A stretch of DNA of 6,709 nucleotides, from NCBI RefSeq assembly GCF_000716335.1, contig NZ_KL591034.1, positions 1 through 6,709 on the forward strand. The letters run 5' to 3'. Position numbers and translations under genes: made by a program. Positions 6,329-6,709 of the stretch are shown one piece after another (position 1 is the stretch's first letter; every line of letters starts with the position of its first letter). Source of the DNA: Streptomyces sp. NRRL S-118. GTDB lineage: Bacteria; Actinomycetota; Actinomycetes; Streptomycetales; Streptomycetaceae. The notes under the pieces are model-generated. The model did no database searches, was not told where the DNA came from, and saw only the letters and a list, made by a program, of their open reading frames with translations.

Positions 6329-6356
6329 AAGATAGGAAAAATCTGAAAAACGTAAA
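6329..6356 (-). promoter_or_regulatory. Candidate promoter of the uxs-glycosyltransferase-galE operon in an AT-rich island
   Basis: Read on the minus strand, TTTACG (6356-6351) and TATCTT (6334-6329) are separated by 16 bases and match the -35 and -10 consensus of the main sigma factor four out of six and four out of six. Transcription would start near 6322, giving a leader of about 48 bases with the GAGGAG ribosome binding site at its end. The surrounding 6328-6360 is roughly 73% A+T, in sharp contrast to the rest of the window, which supports a promoter function. The exact boxes are a guess. Confidence 0.5.
6336..6350. repeat. Short 9-bp-period direct repeat of A-tracts in the operon promoter
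   Basis: GAAAAA occurs at 6336-6341 and again at 6345-6350, with further A runs at 6328-6330 and 6354-6357. The run starts are thus 9, 9 and 8 bases apart, all on the plus strand. This sits in the spacer of the proposed promoter. It could bend the DNA or bind an AT-hook-type protein such as Lsr2; no binding site is established. Confidence 0.4.
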
Positions 6357-6360
6357 AGCT

Positions 6361-6709
6361 GACCGGTAGGCCGGGTCGGGGCCGTTCGGCGTACAGCCGC
6401 CGTCCCGGCGGAGGACCCAGCGAGAAGCCGGACGCCCTGCCTGCGCGGGACGGACGGCCCCGGACGGGAAAACTCTCGTGAGCGCGCTTTTGCGCCTGTT
6501 CGGATGAAGCGGCGGCAGGTGGCGTCCCGGGCGCGTCGCCCCGCGGCCGGAGGCCCTCGGGTGCGCTCAGCGCAGGCCCCGACGGCCGTCCGGTACCGGC
6601 CGCCCGCTGCTGCCTGCCACGTGCGGGCGCCGCTCGCCTGTGCTGCTGCCCGACCGGTCGTGCCGTCCCGCCGCCCTGCTGCGGTCCGCCGGAGCCGGAG
6701 CCGGAGCCG
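6361..6709. other. GC-rich right flank without a convincing gene
   Basis: I see no supportable gene here. One minus frame is open from the window edge into the uxs gene but contains no start codon. A second minus frame, giving a Gly/Ser/Gln-rich peptide at its edge, is also open over the whole flank, and a third stops at 6567-6569. A plus frame from ATG at 6504 is open to the edge but is Arg/Ala-rich and has no ribosome binding site. None shows clearly higher third-position G/C than the background. Short palindromes lie at 6581-6590 (GACGGCCGTC), 6590-6599 (CCGGTACCGG) and 6651-6660 (CGACCGGTCG). Confidence 0.5.
6691..6708. repeat. (GGAGCC)3 hexamer repeat at the window edge
   Basis: Three exact GGAGCC units run into the end of the window. 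In different frames they would encode Glu-Pro, Gly-Ala, Ala-Pro, Gly-Ser or Arg-Ser/Arg-Leu dipeptides, so they may belong to a low-complexity segment of a neighbouring gene that lies mostly outside the window. Confidence 0.6.

Noticed and set aside
6482..6493. Small hairpin GCGC-TTTT-GCGC in the right flank
   Set aside because: A stem of only about four pairs in GC-rich DNA is easily found by chance and is not tied to any gene end.
6275..6709. N-terminal extension of the UDP-xylose synthase, since its frame is open to the window edge
   Set aside because: No start codon occurs in that stretch, it passes through the AT-rich promoter island, and the ATG at 6274 has a good ribosome binding site and directly precedes the NAD-binding motif.
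6504..6709. A plus-strand ATG frame open to the right edge
   Set aside because: There is no ribosome binding site, the composition is Arg/Ala-rich, and third-position bias is no better than background; it cannot be supported as a gene.

Overview
The window looks like chromosomal DNA from a high-GC actinomycete, most likely Streptomyces or a close relative. The grounds are very high G+C with G/C in almost every third codon position, GTG as well as ATG starts with purine-rich ribosome binding sites, GC-rich terminators without a T tract, and long spurious open frames antisense to the real genes. I saw no TTA codon in any of the four genes, so there is no sign of bldA tRNA control. Genus and species are inference.

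Layout: there are four protein genes in two converging units. On the plus strand, 354-2078 encodes a secreted, probably lipid-anchored right-handed beta-helix protein. On the minus strand, read from right to left, a probable operon runs: UDP-glucuronate decarboxylase (UDP-xylose synthase, 6274-5174), a multi-pass membrane family 2 glycosyltransferase of the cellulose/chitin/hyaluronan synthase type (5160-3283), and a GalE-type UDP-sugar 4-epimerase (3189-2164). The first two are 13 bases apart; the epimerase follows after 93 bases with a G-poor, C-rich leader. The two units meet at a perfect 16-bp stem with a 4-base loop (2095-2130), a likely bidirectional terminator.

How the genes fit together (inference): the two sugar-nucleotide enzymes make donor sugars (UDP-xylose, and UDP-galactose or UDP-arabinose), and the membrane synthase would polymerise and export a glycan. 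The surface beta-helix protein could bind, cut or modify that glycan, much as alginate loci pair a GT2 polymerase with a beta-helix protein. This would be a compact exopolysaccharide or cell-wall glycan locus. The UDP-glucose dehydrogenase needed to supply UDP-glucuronate is not in the window. The product of this gene set is not one I can name.

Flanks: 1-353 is extremely GC-rich and holds two 12-bp palindromes, a 14-bp-period degenerate tandem repeat ending in the ribosome binding site of the beta-helix gene, and a strong Shine-Dalgarno followed by a 7-codon frame. 6275-6709 holds an AT-rich, A-tract-bearing promoter candidate for the minus-strand operon, then GC-rich DNA without a convincing gene. 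No RNA genes, mobile elements or CRISPR arrays were seen.
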